Assembly: GCA_013360685.1 (NCBI GenBank)
Contig: JABWBD010000007.1
Span: forward strand, 1-49,120
DNA: 49,120 nt
DNA from: Pirellulales bacterium
Lineage (GTDB): Bacteria > Planctomycetota > Planctomycetia > Pirellulales > Thermoguttaceae
Reading direction: 5' to 3'
The notes under the pieces were generated by a model that was not told the DNA's origin, made no database searches, and worked only from the letters and a program-made list of their open reading frames with translations. Position numbers and translations under genes: made by a program. The stretch's first letter is position 1, and each line of letters begins with the position of its first letter. Positions 41,477 to 49,120 of the stretch are shown piece after piece.

Positions 41477-42303
41477 TGCCCTCGTTTGCAGCGGATGGCT
41501 GGACGGTCGCGGTGGAAAAAGGGAGAATCGCCGCGCCGTGGGGCGTTCCCGACGAGCAGCGCTCCGGCGGTTTGGAAACCGCTCCCCTTTGCCAATTCCG
41601 TTTGCGGCCCCAAGTTCGATTCCACATCAAGTTTCAGCGCGGTTCAAGAAACGGGAACAGGCACCTCGCCGCACGTGTTCTTCGGGGTGCTTCTGGGTGT
41701 CTGGGGCGGTGCCAGGCCCCGTTTCTTGAACCACACCCAAGTTCCGACCAATCCCTGGCAATGCCGGTTCGCTAACGAGCCCAACGTGCACGAGTTCGGC
41801 TTGCGCGGCGGAGCGGTAAAGAGCAATATAGTGGCCTCACCGCCGGTAAGACAAGTTGGAACCGCGCAAGTGTCCAAGAAAGGCAAAGATGCGGGCAATT
41901 TGCGTAAGGCAAGCTACGGAAAACGACCAAGGGGCGCGTTCCGGCCCTTTTCTTCTTTGCGTCCAATTAGCCCGCATGTTTGGCGTTACCCTTCCAACTG
42001 TGGAACAAGGCATGCCGCTCGATCCCCGAGCCACCCGTCCCAAGCTTCTCTTCGCTGTCTTACCTGGATTCCGCACGCGCAAGGGTGGATTCCGGCGGCA
42101 CCACCGCCGGATTCTGCAAAGTCGGCTAAACCCGCAAAATCGTTTCATCCGATACCGCATCATGAGACTCCGTTCAGAGGCCCTAACCCGACGGGGACAG
42201 GCACCCTTGCGCAATCCTTTCTCCGCGACTGCATTGAGAATCGCCGGGAGCCAGTCCCCGTTCTGTCAGGGCCTGTTAGCCTTCACTACGGGCAGGTAAT
42301 GAC
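41477..42303. other. Gene-free divergent region (827 bp), hairpin-rich
   Basis: Open frames here are short and noise-like. It holds a nested inverted repeat (41641-41732), two copies of the GGGACAGGCACC-type motif (41652 and 42192), and CCGGCGG-CACCA-CCGCCGG near 42091. Promoters of the hydrogenase cluster (-) and of the large exported protein (+) should lie here; none is clear. Confidence 0.5.
41641..41732. repeat. 92-bp nested inverted repeat
   Basis: GGTTCAAGAAACGGG (41641-41655) pairs perfectly with CCCGTTTCTTGAACC (41718-41732). Inside, AGGCACCTCGCC faces GGCGGTGCC. The outer 15-bp arms plus the inner pairing make a long hairpin around a central loop of roughly 40 nt. It is about 165 bp upstream of the first hydrogenase-cluster gene. 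Confidence 0.8.
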
Positions 42304-44892
42304 ATGCGCCGGACAGTCGCTTTAACAGCTTTTCTTGCCTTGGTCGTCGCGTGGGTCCCCACATCGGCACCCGCTCAAGGGGGTGGCCTGCTTGATGAGA
42401 TCGGGCAAGCCCTTTTCGGACCACTACCTCCCGCCCAGCGATCCAAAGACGGCCGTCCACCGAGCCCTAAGCCGACCGCGCGGCAGTACAGTACCAAGCC
42501 CGCAGCAACGTTCGGCTCCCGGCTGCAGAAGAGTCCGGCCGCCCTACCCACGTTGGCCCCGCGGAAGACAGCGGATTCTCGCGCCGGGCAGATCTCCTCG
42601 AAATCCCAGAAATCCAATCCAACGGTCGTCAACGACCTGGTCGCCGATCGTGAAACGCTGGAGCCGGCCGCTCGCGCCACAGCTCCGGCTCCCGCGCCGG
42701 CGGCGGTGCTGCCTGGAACGGCCCCGCTTCACCAGCGCCTGGCCGCGATGCGGGAGTCCGTATTTCAGGAGATTCCCGAACCGTCTGCGCAGGGAAAGTC
42801 ATCTACGGCAGCCGTTGGTACTTCGGTCACACCGGCCCCGGCGGCTGTATCGCCGTCTGTTACGGGTATCCAGTCGCCGGAGCCTGCCTATGGCAAGTAT
42901 GCGAAACGAGGAGATCGGAGCGGGTCAGGTTCTGTCGTTTCGAGTGTCCCTGGAACTCGCGAAGCCTCATCGCTTGCAGACTCCTCACCGAATCGGCCCG
43001 CATCGAGTGCTCCGGTTGCCGATCTCGCCGGGTCGGCCGAGGAAACGAACTCGTCGCCGCCTGCGTTCGATCTATCCGCGCTGCAACCGGCCGCCAGTCC
43101 GTCTTCCACCGCTCCACCCAGTGAGACACTGAAACCGGCGTCGGAGGCGAACGCCGTGTCGCCGGTCGCTGATGCCGGCATACAGACCAGGGCGCCCGCC
43201 GGTCCTGCTGCGACGCCTATTGTAGCCAGGACCGATACGGCCGCGTCGGCACAGCCGGGCGCGGACGCGGAGGTTCACCCCATCGCGGCCAGCGGAACCG
43301 ATGCAGCCTCGCAGCCGGGACCGGCGAGTGGGCCGGACGGATCCGTCGATGGCGCGAACGTGCTCTTCGCCCGCCAAAGTCCCATCCTGAGTGTGGAGAC
43401 GTTGGGACCGAAACGGATCGCCGTGGGGAAGCAGTCCACCTATGAAGTGTCGATTCAGAACGCGGGCCAGGTCGCTGCCGACCAGGTGGTGGTCACCGTG
43501 GATCTGCCCGGCTGGGCCGATGTTGTCGGGACCGATGCCAGCTCCGGCTCTACCGAATCGATTCCTCCGTCCGCCGATGCGCCGGGCCGGTTGCTCTGGA
43601 AAGTCGGCCACCTGGACGCCAAGGGAAGTGAGCGGCTCGTACTGAGGATTCTGCCTCGGGAGAGCCGGCCGTTCGATCTGAAGGTTCAGTGGGACGACAC
43701 GCCGACCGAGTCACAGGCGGCCATCGAGGTGCAAGAACCCAAGCTGGCCATGGAGTTGCAGGGGCCGCGGGAAGTGGTTTATGCCAAGCCGGAGGTCTAC
43801 CGCTTGGAGATCACCAACACCGGCAATGGCAACGCGGAGAATGTCGTTCTATCGCTCTTCCCGATGGGCCCGAACCAGAGCCCGCCGGCATCGCACCCAA
43901 TCGGCATCCTCGCAGCCGGAGAGAAGAAAGCAGTTGAGGTGGAACTCACCGCCCGGCACACCGGCACGCTGACGATCAAGGTCGACGCACAAGCCGACAA
44001 CGGCGTCGAGGCGCATCTGGCGGAAAACATCCTCGTCCGCAGGGCCGGTCTGGCCGTGGCGGTGGAGGCCCCGGCGGTCCAGTACGTGGGCACCGAGGCG
44101 ACGTATCGCCTTCGCGTCAGCAATCCGGGCAACGCCCCGGCCAAGAACGTCCAGGCAACCGCCACTCTGCCGGCGGAACTGAAGTACGTGTCGAGTGTTC
44201 AGGGCGGTCAGCCCGACTCGGACCGCAAAAAGGTGACCTGGACGCTTGAGAGTCTCAGCCCAGGCGGCGAGACTGTGCTGCTTCTGACCTGCAATCTCCA
44301 TGCTGCAGGGTCCGGCCGGGTCAACGTGCTCGTCAAGGCCGACGACGATCTAGCGGCGTCGGCCGAGGCCACCACCCAGATCGAGGCCATGGCCGACCTG
44401 ACGTTGAGCGTCAGCGATCCGTCCGGCCCGGTGCCGGTAGGACAGGAGGCCGCGTATGAACTCCACATCCAGAACCGCGGCAGCAAAGATGCGGAGCACG
44501 TCGAGGTTGTCGTGTACTTCTCGCATGGCATCGAACCGGTGGCGGCCGAAGGGGGCCGGAACCGGCTTGGTCCAGGGCAGGTGGTCTTTGAGGCCATTCC
44601 CAGCGTCACTGCCGGCCAGAACCTGATGCTCAAGATCCGTGCCCGCGCCGACGCCCCCGGAAATCACATTTGCCGGGCGGAAGTCCACTGCAAAGCTTTG
44701 GGGACTCGGCTGGTCAGCGAGGAGACAACGCACTTCTACAGTGTCGCAGGCGCCCCGCCCGGGGCCAGTCCTCCAGCAGCGGAAAGCCAAGGGACTCAAC
44801 CGGATGAGCCAGGCCGGACCGCCGATCGTCGCAAGCCGATCACACCTGCTGCCGACCAAGAGCCGTCAACAAGTCCCCCTCTGGCGAAGTAG
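42304..44892 (+). CDS. Large exported protein with DUF11/CARDB-like repeats
   Basis: The 862-residue protein starts MRRTVALTAFLALVVAWVPT with a signal peptide ending near AQGGG. Residues 40-350 are low-complexity Pro/Ala/Ser/Thr-rich linker. From about 360 four beta-sandwich repeats follow, each with the DUF11/CARDB pattern: VGKQSTYEVSIQNAGQVAAD, AKPEVYRLEITNTGNGNAEN, VGTEATYRLRVSNPGNAPAK and VGQEAAYELHIQNRGSKDAE. A short charged Pro-rich tail ends the protein. Such proteins are structural or adhesive parts of the planctomycete cell surface. It is followed by a lipoprotein gene on the same strand. Confidence 0.8.
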   Translation: MRRTVALTAFLALVVAWVPTSAPAQGGGLLDEIGQALFGPLPPAQRSKDGRPPSPKPTARQYSTKPAATFGSRLQKSPAALPTLAPRKTADSRAGQISSKSQKSNPTVVNDLVADRETLEPAARATAPAPAPAAVLPGTAPLHQRLAAMRESVFQEIPEPSAQGKSSTAAVGTSVTPAPAAVSPSVTGIQSPEPAYGKYAKRGDRSGSGSVVSSVPGTREASSLADSSPNRPASSAPVADLAGSAEETNSSPPAFDLSALQPAASPSSTAPPSETLKPASEANAVSPVADAGIQTRAPAGPAATPIVARTDTAASAQPGADAEVHPIAASGTDAASQPGPASGPDGSVDGANVLFARQSPILSVETLGPKRIAVGKQSTYEVSIQNAGQVAADQVVVTVDLPGWADVVGTDASSGSTESIPPSADAPGRLLWKVGHLDAKGSERLVLRILPRESRPFDLKVQWDDTPTESQAAIEVQEPKLAMELQGPREVVYAKPEVYRLEITNTGNGNAENVVLSLFPMGPNQSPPASHPIGILAAGEKKAVEVELTARHTGTLTIKVDAQADNGVEAHLAENILVRRAGLAVAVEAPAVQYVGTEATYRLRVSNPGNAPAKNVQATATLPAELKYVSSVQGGQPDSDRKKVTWTLESLSPGGETVLLLTCNLHAAGSGRVNVLVKADDDLAASAEATTQIEAMADLTLSVSDPSGPVPVGQEAAYELHIQNRGSKDAEHVEVVVYFSHGIEPVAAEGGRNRLGPGQVVFEAIPSVTAGQNLMLKIRARADAPGNHICRAEVHCKALGTRLVSEETTHFYSVAGAPPGASPPAAESQGTQPDEPGRTADRRKPITPAADQEPSTSPPLAK

Positions 44893-45069
44893 AGGATCCC
44901 GGCGGCCGATACGGCCCGGGCCGAATGGCTGGACGGCAAACGCGGCATTCGCCACCTCGGTTCGGCAGGGAAACGTGCCTACCGGCGACATCGAGTCGAT
45001 AGCGCATCTTGTTCCCAGACAAAAGCTTGCGCGGATTGGTCCTTCGTACTCATACGGCCGAAATGGATG

Positions 45070-45098
45070 TTTCGTGGGCGGGCAGGTTTCGCTATAAT
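45070..45098 (+). promoter_or_regulatory. Candidate sigma-70-like promoter
   Basis: A perfect -10 hexamer TATAAT (45093-45098) lies 17 bp after a weak -35-like TTTCGT (45070-45075). It is about 90 bp upstream of the lipoprotein start at 45186. The -35 box is poor. Confidence 0.4.
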
Positions 45099-45185
45099 CC
45101 CGCCCCTTGATCTCGGCTCCTCTGCGGTCGCTGAGCCGGGCGGGGCACCAATTCGACGGATAGGAGGGGACGGCGAGACGGAGCA

Positions 45186-46394
45186 ATGCAAGTCCATTGG
45201 TTGGCGATATCTCTGGCGTTGGCGTTTTGCGTGGGCTGTGGCACCACGAAGTGGAGCGACACCGCCCGAACCGCTACCGAGCAATTGCTGATCAGCGACG
45301 CAATGGACCGGGCGGTGAGCCAATTGGATCTCCGGGCCTTGGCGGGCAAGACGGTGTTTATCGACGAGTCGCCGTTGAAGGGAACGGTCGACGCGTCTCC
45401 GCAAAGGGGGGTGGTCGACTCAACGTATCTGGTCAGCACGATCCGCCAACACCTTCTGGCCAGCGGTTGCATCCTCAAGGAAAAGAAAGACGACGCGGAG
45501 TACGTCCTGGAAATCCGGGCGGGCGCGGTGGGAACCGATCGGCACGACGTTCTTTTCGGCGTTCCGGCAACCAATATTCCGACCGTGGCCGCAGTGCCCG
45601 GTGTGCCGACCAGCATTCCCGAAATCCCCTTGATGAAGAAGACGGAGCAGCAAGCGCTCACCAAGCTCGCGGTATTTGCGTACAACCGAAAGACCGGCCG
45701 ACCCGTGTGGCAGTCGGGAGTCGTACATGCCGAGAGCAAAGCCAAGGATTTCTGGGTTTTCGGGGCAGGGCCGTTTCAACGGGGAAGCATCTACGAGGGG
45801 ACCGAATTCGCACCCACGGGCGGGAAGTTGGACATCCCGCTGGTTGATCTGAACAAGAAAAAGCACGACGCCCAGGAAGCAGTCTCCGTTGCCGACGAGG
45901 CCTATTTTGTAGAACCTGCAGAAGGCAGCGAGCCACAAGTCGCCCAGCAGCCGACCAACCAGGTTTCGCAGAACGAGCCCGCAAAGTCTTCCCAGGAAGG
46001 CAAGAAGTCGGCGGAGCCGGCGGCAGCGGCTGAAAAACCGGCCGTGGTTCCGGCGGGCCATACGAGTCCGGCGCCCGAGGCAGCGAAGCCCGGCATGTCC
46101 CCGGCTGCTGCCCCGCAAGGATCTGCCTCGCCAATGCCTTCGGCAGCCCCAATCCAGCCATCGTCGGGCCAGGCGATTCAGGTACCGTTGATCAACACGC
46201 CGCCCGTGACCTCGCCTCCACCGGAGGTGATGGGGCCGTCGGCGCCGATCCCCGGACCGTCTTCCAGCGTTCCGAACTCAGCGGTCCGTCCCGGGCAGTC
46301 GGGCATGGTCGTGCCGCTTCCGCCGGTCGCTGCGGATCCGGACGAGCCGTCTGGACCAACGGTGCTTGAAAAGCTGCTCCGGTTTCGACAGTAG
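45186..46394 (+). CDS. Lipoprotein of DUF6655 type with Pro/Ala-rich C-terminus
   Basis: The 402-residue protein begins MQVHWLAISLALAFCVGCGT; the hydrophobic segment ending in FCVGC is a lipobox, so Cys18 would be lipid-modified. The next part (KWSDTARTATEQLLISDAMD then LRALAGKTVFIDESP, VDSTYLVSTIRQHLLASGC, YVLEIRAGAVGTDRHDVLFG and VWQSGVVHAES) matches a planctomycete family I recall as DUF6655. From about residue 245 the sequence is Pro/Ala/Ser/Glu-rich and disordered, ending PTVLEKLLRFRQ. The function is unknown. A good TATAAT box lies upstream. Confidence 0.75.
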   Translation: MQVHWLAISLALAFCVGCGTTKWSDTARTATEQLLISDAMDRAVSQLDLRALAGKTVFIDESPLKGTVDASPQRGVVDSTYLVSTIRQHLLASGCILKEKKDDAEYVLEIRAGAVGTDRHDVLFGVPATNIPTVAAVPGVPTSIPEIPLMKKTEQQALTKLAVFAYNRKTGRPVWQSGVVHAESKAKDFWVFGAGPFQRGSIYEGTEFAPTGGKLDIPLVDLNKKKHDAQEAVSVADEAYFVEPAEGSEPQVAQQPTNQVSQNEPAKSSQEGKKSAEPAAAAEKPAVVPAGHTSPAPEAAKPGMSPAAAPQGSASPMPSAAPIQPSSGQAIQVPLINTPPVTSPPPEVMGPSAPIPGPSSSVPNSAVRPGQSGMVVPLPPVAADPDEPSGPTVLEKLLRFRQ

Positions 46395-46605
46395 CCGCCG
46401 ACCGGCCGTCGCTTTGCCGCGCCGGCCTGTATCGCTTCTGGCTCACTTGGGCACGGCTGTCCTCGCTCGCGCTTCGAGTTCTTGTATCGGCGCGGTCGCC
46501 GGATGTCATTTCCGGTGGCGGGCAGCCTGGAAAAGGCGGCCACTGCGTGGCAACACGCCCTTGGAAACACGAAAGCTCGTCCGCCGGCCGACGGCAGGGG
46601 ACGGG

Positions 46606-47283
46606 CTACTTGATTTCCCGGAGGTAGACGTTCTTGAACCAGAGCGTGTTGCCGTGGTTCTGCAGTTCGATCTGACCGGTCGGATAAATCGGCTTGTCGC
46701 GTTCCCAATAGTTCTCCAGAACCACGTTGTCGACAACCAACTCGCCATTGAGCCAGACGGTCACCTTGTCGCCGACCATCCGGATACGGAACGTGTTCCA
46801 GTGTCCCACGGGCTTATCGGCACACTTGAGCGGCTTCGCGGGGTGGGTCTGATTGTTGAACAGCCCGCCGGAGCCTTCGGGGCGGTCGGCCGGGTCCCAG
46901 ATCTGGACCTGGGGGCTTCCGCGGAGATAGATGCCGCTGTCGCCGTGAGGCAGGATCTTCCAGTCGACGTACATTTCAAAGTCACCGTAATCCCTGGCGG
47001 TGCAGAGGCTTTGCCCTTTGCCGTCGAACTCCAAGGCGCCTTCGACTACTTTCCAGTGCGCCCGCATCTGCTCGTCGGCCTTCTTCTGGGCTTCAGTGAG
47101 TTGCTCGGGACTCATGGCGGCGCGGGATTTCGGGTCTCCCACCAGGCCTTTCCATCCCGCCAGATCCTTGCCGTTGAACAGGGCAACAAATCCTTCGGGT
47201 GGAGTGTTGTCGGCCGACCGCGCGACGTCGGTCGCCGACAAGAATGCTAGTGTCGCCAGGGCAGACAGGATTGTGCTTTTCAT
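46606..47283 (-). CDS. Exported DUF1080 (3-keto-disaccharide hydrolase family) protein
   Basis: The 225-residue protein starts MKSTILSALATLAFLSATDV with a signal peptide to about residue 23. The DUF1080 hallmarks follow: EGFVALFNGKDLAGWKG (30), WKVVEGALEFDG, DYGDFEMYVDWKI, GDSGIYLRGSPQVQIWDP, GHWNTFRIRMVGDKVTVWLN, GELVVDN and GQIELQNHGNTLWFKNVYLR. The fold is a concanavalin-like beta-sandwich; some members act on 3-keto sugars. The ATG at 47283 lies 11 bp after the stop of the IS66-RHS chimeric frame, and its Shine-Dalgarno-like GAGGA overlaps that stop codon. Confidence 0.88.
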   Translation of the reverse strand: MKSTILSALATLAFLSATDVARSADNTPPEGFVALFNGKDLAGWKGLVGDPKSRAAMSPEQLTEAQKKADEQMRAHWKVVEGALEFDGKGQSLCTARDYGDFEMYVDWKILPHGDSGIYLRGSPQVQIWDPADRPEGSGGLFNNQTHPAKPLKCADKPVGHWNTFRIRMVGDKVTVWLNGELVVDNVVLENYWERDKPIYPTGQIELQNHGNTLWFKNVYLREIK

Positions 47284-47294
47284 GGCGTTGGTCC

Positions 47295-47453
47295 TCAGAA
47301 GGTGCAGTAAACCGTGCCGTTCAGGTCTTTCCGCTCGGTGACTTCTCCTTGTCGATTATACTTCAGTTCCATTCGGTCGTAAATCCCGTCCGCGCCATCC
47401 CCGGGAGGGTTGGTCGCGTCGTCCGAGTCCGGATAGATCGTGTCCTTTCGGCA
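47295..47453 (-). pseudogene. RHS/YD-repeat fragment fused to an IS66 remnant
   Basis: The last 52 residues of the frame read RKDTIYPDSDDATNPPGDGA then DGIYDRMELKYNRQGEVTER and KDLNGTVYCTF. The 'YDR-x-E-x-x-YNRQGEVTE-x-KD-x-NGTV' segment is typical of RHS/YD-repeat proteins of Planctomycetota. It is joined in frame to transposase sequence and stops at 47295, so this is a displaced piece of a larger gene. Confidence 0.6.
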
Positions 47454-47807
47454 AGCCCTCTTCAAGGCCCGTTCACATAGGTTGTTGTCCAGCGGTGCAC
47501 CCGCATTGCGCAGGAACAGCGTCATCTTCGCCCAGTACTTTAGCAGGTAGGCGATGGCTTCTCCCAATCCCGAATTGGGCTCGACCAGTCGGTCCTCAAT
47601 CTGCCGCTGGAGCCAGACGTGAAGTTGCTCCATCGTCGGTCTGCTGTGGGTCTGGTGGAAGTACAATCGTGCTTCCGGCGACAGGTTCTTCTCGTGTGCT
47701 TCAGCGTCGTTCTTGTAGATCACGCTCAGGGATTCCACGACATACCGGCACTCTTCGGGAAAGTGCGCCGCCGCATCCACAAACTCCCGTCGACTGTGAG
47801 CGATACA
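47454..47807 (-). mobile_element. IS66-family transposase, C-terminal fragment
   Basis: About 118 residues, from CIAHSRREFVDAAAHFPEEC through YKNDAEAHEKNLSPEARLYF and LGEAIAYLLKYWAKMTLFLR to APLDNNLCERALKRA, match the C-terminal third of IS66 transposases, including the end motif 'LDNN-x-x-ER-x-LK'. The N-terminal two thirds with the first catalytic acidic residues are missing. The frame upstream of 47807 does not resemble IS66. No terminal inverted repeats were found. Confidence 0.8.
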
Positions 47808-48103
47808 GCGGGAAAGAAAGAGAAAAGGGGATAAGTGAAAGCGCCGGTCAAAGCCGGCAAGGAGTAGCGGATGAAAGAGCCGCACGGGAAAGGGCTAGCG
47901 ACCCGTCCCGGCCCTGAGTTATGCGCCGGCCATGGTAACATGGCGGGTGAAGCGTTGACAAGAGAACACGCAGGCCAGCGATTGAGCTCCGAAATCACCA
48001 CTTCGGCGTGCCGACCTTGTGCTTATATGGGGAAGGCGACATGAGGGGCGACGTCAATCGCAAGCCGCCACTTAACGACGCGGAGTCGAAGACCCTGTAT
48101 CAA
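47808..48103. other. Gene-free region (296 bp)
   Basis: It lies between the IS66 remnant and the GH3-family gene stop. It starts with a purine-rich stretch (GGGAAAGAAAGAGAAAAGGG near 47810) and contains GCGCCGGTC/GCCGGC and CCATG-gtaa-CATGG small inverted repeats. Nothing coding was recognised. Confidence 0.45.
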
Positions 48104-49120
48104 CTACGCCGCGGCCTGGGCCGGCGGCTTCCCGCAGAGCCGATCGACGGCGGTGAGATCGTTGATCAGGCAGGGATGCTTGTACTGCTCGATGCTCCCG
48201 CCGAGGCGGGAGATCCGCTGTTGACGCAGACGGTCCCAGGTGCCGGGCGGGACCTGGCGAGGGCGAAGCGGGCGAAGTCTCCCCGATCTCAGCCGCTCGG
48301 CATACTCGCAATTCATGCCGGCCAAATGCAAGTCGATCCTGCGGGCCAATTCCTGCTCGGCCGCCGGCCCGCTCTGCGACTCGATCAAGAGCTCGTAGCC
48401 GGGCGGATCTCCGAAGACCGGGGCAACGCTGAAGATCTCGATGGGGCGGCCCAGTTCGGCGAAGGCGCGGCGCGCGGCGGAGACGACCTGGAATTCGCTT
48501 AGTTTCTCTCCGGTGAGATTGGAGAAATTTGCTCCCTTGTTCAGGAACTCGAGCACCGGCACCGTGCCCTCAAAGCCGACGCAGCGGGTCAGGTCGTGGA
48601 TGTCGTAGCGGTACAGGCCGCTGGAAGTCGTCAACACGATGTAGTAGTTCCGGCCCTCCTCGAGTTCGTGGGCTTCCAGCACGGCGGGGTCTGGTCGCCC
48701 GTGCTCGGCCTCGGGGATGAACTCGAAGAAACTGTGCGTGTAGTCGATCATGCCGGCGGACGTGCCGTCGCGGAAGGGCACGGTCATCCGTCCCTCGCTG
48801 GCCGAGAGGCCGTGGTCGCGAATGGCGAGTTCCCCGTAGTATTCGCGCACGCGAGGAAGGTATGCGCCCACCGAACCGCCCGTCCACACGGCGAGGACCG
48901 ACATCTCCGGCCAGAAGTCGCGAGGAAAGAGCGTACCGGTCCGCGCGGCGATCCGCTCGAGTTCGCGGGCCCGTGCCGGATGCCGCTGCGCTATCGTGCG
49001 GCGGAGGGCATCCCGGACCTTGCCCGGCACCGGGACCTGCTCGGAGAGCGTGCCGTCGAAGAGATCGCGAATGAGCGATTCGCGACGGTGGTCGGCCAGG
49101 CGGGCCAGTTCGACCAGCGT
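48104..49120 (-). CDS. GH3 auxin-responsive-promoter family protein (acyl-adenylate type), cut by window edge
   Basis: The frame is open from the window edge (49120) to a stop at 48104, giving the C-terminal 338 residues. It shows GH3-family motifs: FWPEMSVLAVWTGGSVGAYL, YTHSFFEFIPE, YYIVLTTSSGLYRYDIHDLT (the adenylation-domain loop), GFEGTVPVLEFLNKG and NLTGEKLSE. Plant GH3 enzymes adenylate carboxylic acids and conjugate them to amino acids; bacterial homologues have unknown substrates. The N-terminal part lies outside the window. It ends near RLCGKPPAQAAA. Confidence 0.85.
   Translation of the reverse strand, partial: TLVELARLADHRRESLIRDLFDGTLSEQVPVPGKVRDALRRTIAQRHPARARELERIAARTGTLFPRDFWPEMSVLAVWTGGSVGAYLPRVREYYGELAIRDHGLSASEGRMTVPFRDGTSAGMIDYTHSFFEFIPEAEHGRPDPAVLEAHELEEGRNYYIVLTTSSGLYRYDIHDLTRCVGFEGTVPVLEFLNKGANFSNLTGEKLSEFQVVSAARRAFAELGRPIEIFSVAPVFGDPPGYELLIESQSGPAAEQELARRIDLHLAGMNCEYAERLRSGRLRPLRPRQVPPGTWDRLRQQRISRLGGSIEQYKHPCLINDLTAVDRLCGKPPAQAAA

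Noticed and set aside
41821-41832. AATATAGTGG as a promoter -10 box for the exported DUF11-type protein
   Set aside because: It is almost 480 bp upstream with no matching -35 box.
42091-42109. CCGGCGG-CACCA-CCGCCGG hairpin as a terminator
   Set aside because: It has no T-run and lies about 200 bp upstream of a gene start, not after a gene.
47808-47990. Possible group II intron 3' region
   Set aside because: A few hairpins and purine stretches were suggestive, but domain V and a reverse-transcriptase frame are absent.

Overview
The window looks like a chromosomal segment of an uncultured, probably anaerobic or facultatively anaerobic member of the Planctomycetota. This is inferred from high G+C, many exported glycan- or lipid-directed enzymes (DUF1080, sialidase, ceramidase, PQQ-like propeller, FAD_oxidored), a DUF6655-type lipoprotein, 'F-x-L-x-S/T-LLL' membrane proteins, and abundant intergenic palindromes of the kind common in that phylum. 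No rRNA, tRNA, CRISPR array or complete insertion sequence was recognised.

Layout. 1-4.6 kb: a cut-off exported protein, a 59-residue secreted peptide coupled to a DEDDh exonuclease, a polysaccharide deacetylase with FG-GAP repeats, a small membrane protein and a VapC-type PIN toxin-antitoxin pair. 5.1-12.2 kb: an AddB-like/AddA-like helicase-nuclease pair followed by a third PD-(D/E)XK protein, all on the plus strand. 12.3-16.3 kb: decayed fragments (including a GH127 remnant), small conserved proteins, an FHA protein, a 56-bp perfect palindrome and a D-aminoacylase-type amidohydrolase. 16.4-25.9 kb: exported catabolic enzymes (PQQ-like propeller with an inserted methyltransferase-like domain, FAD oxidoreductase, ceramidase, sialidase). 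25.9-29.7 kb: mostly gene-free and repeat-rich, with a kinase fragment, a BrnT-like/XRE toxin-antitoxin pair and a small zinc-finger-like protein.

29.7-41.5 kb (minus strand): the centrepiece, a [FeFe]-hydrogenase gene cluster. In transcription order it reads NuoE-type, NuoF-GltD fusion, HydA-type, NuoF-type with two thioredoxin-like domains, (GxxExxY insert), HydA-type, NuoE-type, YkgJ-type. Two paralogous three-subunit NAD(P)-linked hydrogenases, one with an extra NfnB/GltD-like flavin module, are therefore side by side. Each of the three longer spacers inside the cluster is filled by a different repeat: an octamer array, a hexamer array, and a GxxExxY gene bounded by 35-bp purine-rich inverted repeats.

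41.5-49.1 kb: a hairpin-rich gene-free stretch, a large exported DUF11/CARDB-like protein, a DUF6655-type lipoprotein, a DUF1080 protein, an IS66-RHS chimeric remnant, and a GH3-family protein cut by the window edge.

The window is notable for dispersed non-coding elements. The strongest is a 111-bp, about 92% identical pair at 22225 and 29611 with a 10-bp hairpin; one copy supplies the stop codon of the YkgJ-type gene. Start codons were chosen by Shine-Dalgarno sequences, domain boundaries and operon overlaps, and are inferences.
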